Under the pieces are notes generated by a model. The model was not told the origin of the DNA and searched no databases. It was given only the letters and a program-made list of their open reading frames with translations. 16,746 bases of DNA from an uncultured Bacteroidota bacterium (GTDB lineage: Bacteria; Bacteroidota; Bacteroidia; UKL13-3), in NCBI GenBank assembly GCA_903907885.1, contig CAIVPY010000356.1, positions 1-16,746 of the forward strand, written 5' to 3'. The position numbers were made by a program, and so were the translations under genes. This document shows positions 16,460 through 16,746 of the stretch, in pieces. Within the stretch, counting starts at the first letter, position 1. Each line of letters opens with the position of its first letter.

Positions 16460-16542
16460 ATGTTGCAAAAAGTTTTTTATAAATTGAATTCTATGGTAAT
16501 TTTTGTTTAGTTATTTGAGCAATAATGAGTTTGCTGTTATAT

Positions 16543-16581
16543 AAAAAAAGAGGCTGTCTTAGTAAAACAGCCTCTTTTTTT
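16543..16581. terminator. Strong bidirectional terminator between convergent genes
   Basis: AAAAAAAGAGGCTGT (16543-16557) and ACAGCCTCTTTTTTT (16567-16581) are perfect 15-base inverted copies with a 9-base loop. Runs of seven A and seven T make it work in both directions. It lies 14 bases after the stop of the minus-strand gene at the right edge and mainly serves that gene, since rpoD has its own terminator. Confidence 0.92.
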
Positions 16582-16595
16582 ATAAAGTATATTTA

Positions 16596-16746
16596 TTATA
16601 CACCTGTATCGTGCATTGCACTTTCGTATATGTATGGGTGACGAGTAGGATACAAATTAGCTGCTGCCAATGCTTTGAAAACCACAAATAAGAAACCACC
16701 TGCAAATAAGGCAAGGAAACCAATTTCCATCAATCCCATTCCTTGA
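16596..16746 (-). CDS. C-terminal end of a membrane protein, probably an alternative complex III subunit
   Basis: Only the last 49 codons are in the window. The reading frame enters from the right edge with a hydrophobic segment (MEIGFLALFAGGFLFVVFKALA), followed by NLYPTRHPYIYESAMHDTGV and a TAA at 16598-16596. A final membrane helix followed by a short LxPxxHPYxxES-type tail resembles the quinone-binding subunits (ActF, or ActC) of alternative complex III. That complex is a quinol:cytochrome c oxidoreductase in the respiratory chain of many Bacteroidota. The assignment rests on this tail alone, so it is tentative. A strong terminator follows, so this is the last gene of its transcript. Confidence 0.5.
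   Translation of the reverse strand, partial: QGMGLMEIGFLALFAGGFLFVVFKALAAANLYPTRHPYIYESAMHDTGV

Overview
The window looks like a chromosomal segment of a low-GC member of the Bacteroidota, probably in the broad Chitinophagales/Sphingobacteriales range. Four things point there. The primary sigma factor is short and lacks region 1.1. Promoter-like sites have the form TTTG...TAnnTTTG. Ribosome binding regions are A-rich with no clear Shine-Dalgarno sequence. Secreted outer-membrane barrel proteins and M1 peptidases are numerous. No plasmid, phage or transposase gene is visible.

Layout: (1) A partial minus-strand gene for a secreted Asp-box/BNR-repeat protein runs off the left edge. It is divergent from a complete M1 aminopeptidase (1245-3710). 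(2) metK (3919-5172) follows. A paired element (3765-3858) lies upstream and a strong terminator downstream. (3) 5229-6670 is a repeat-rich island. It holds a near-perfect palindrome, a nested inverted repeat, two direct copies of a 36-bp hairpin repeat flanking a small AT-rich secreted orphan gene (5444-5995, minus), and a degenerate tandem array with an exact 21-bp period (6210-6545). (4) Two outer-membrane barrel genes lead into pyrF, all on the plus strand. (5) pyrF meets a minus-strand two-gene unit, a membrane-anchored TPR protein and a threonine aldolase, stop codon to stop codon with no base between. (6) purK is followed by a second M1 peptidase gene, fused to a predicted C-terminal outer-membrane barrel. 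This gene is broken by a single missing base inside its zinc-binding signature. (7) rpoD follows, then two terminators, then the C-terminal end of a minus-strand membrane protein that resembles a subunit of alternative complex III.

Most genes are housekeeping: SAM synthesis, pyrimidine synthesis, purine synthesis, amino-acid metabolism and transcription initiation. They alternate with envelope and secreted proteins, and no single multi-gene pathway links them. The least explained parts are the 5.2-6.6 kb repeat island, the 21-bp array within it, and the paired element upstream of metK. I did not find a convincing new defence, biosynthetic or mobile system.
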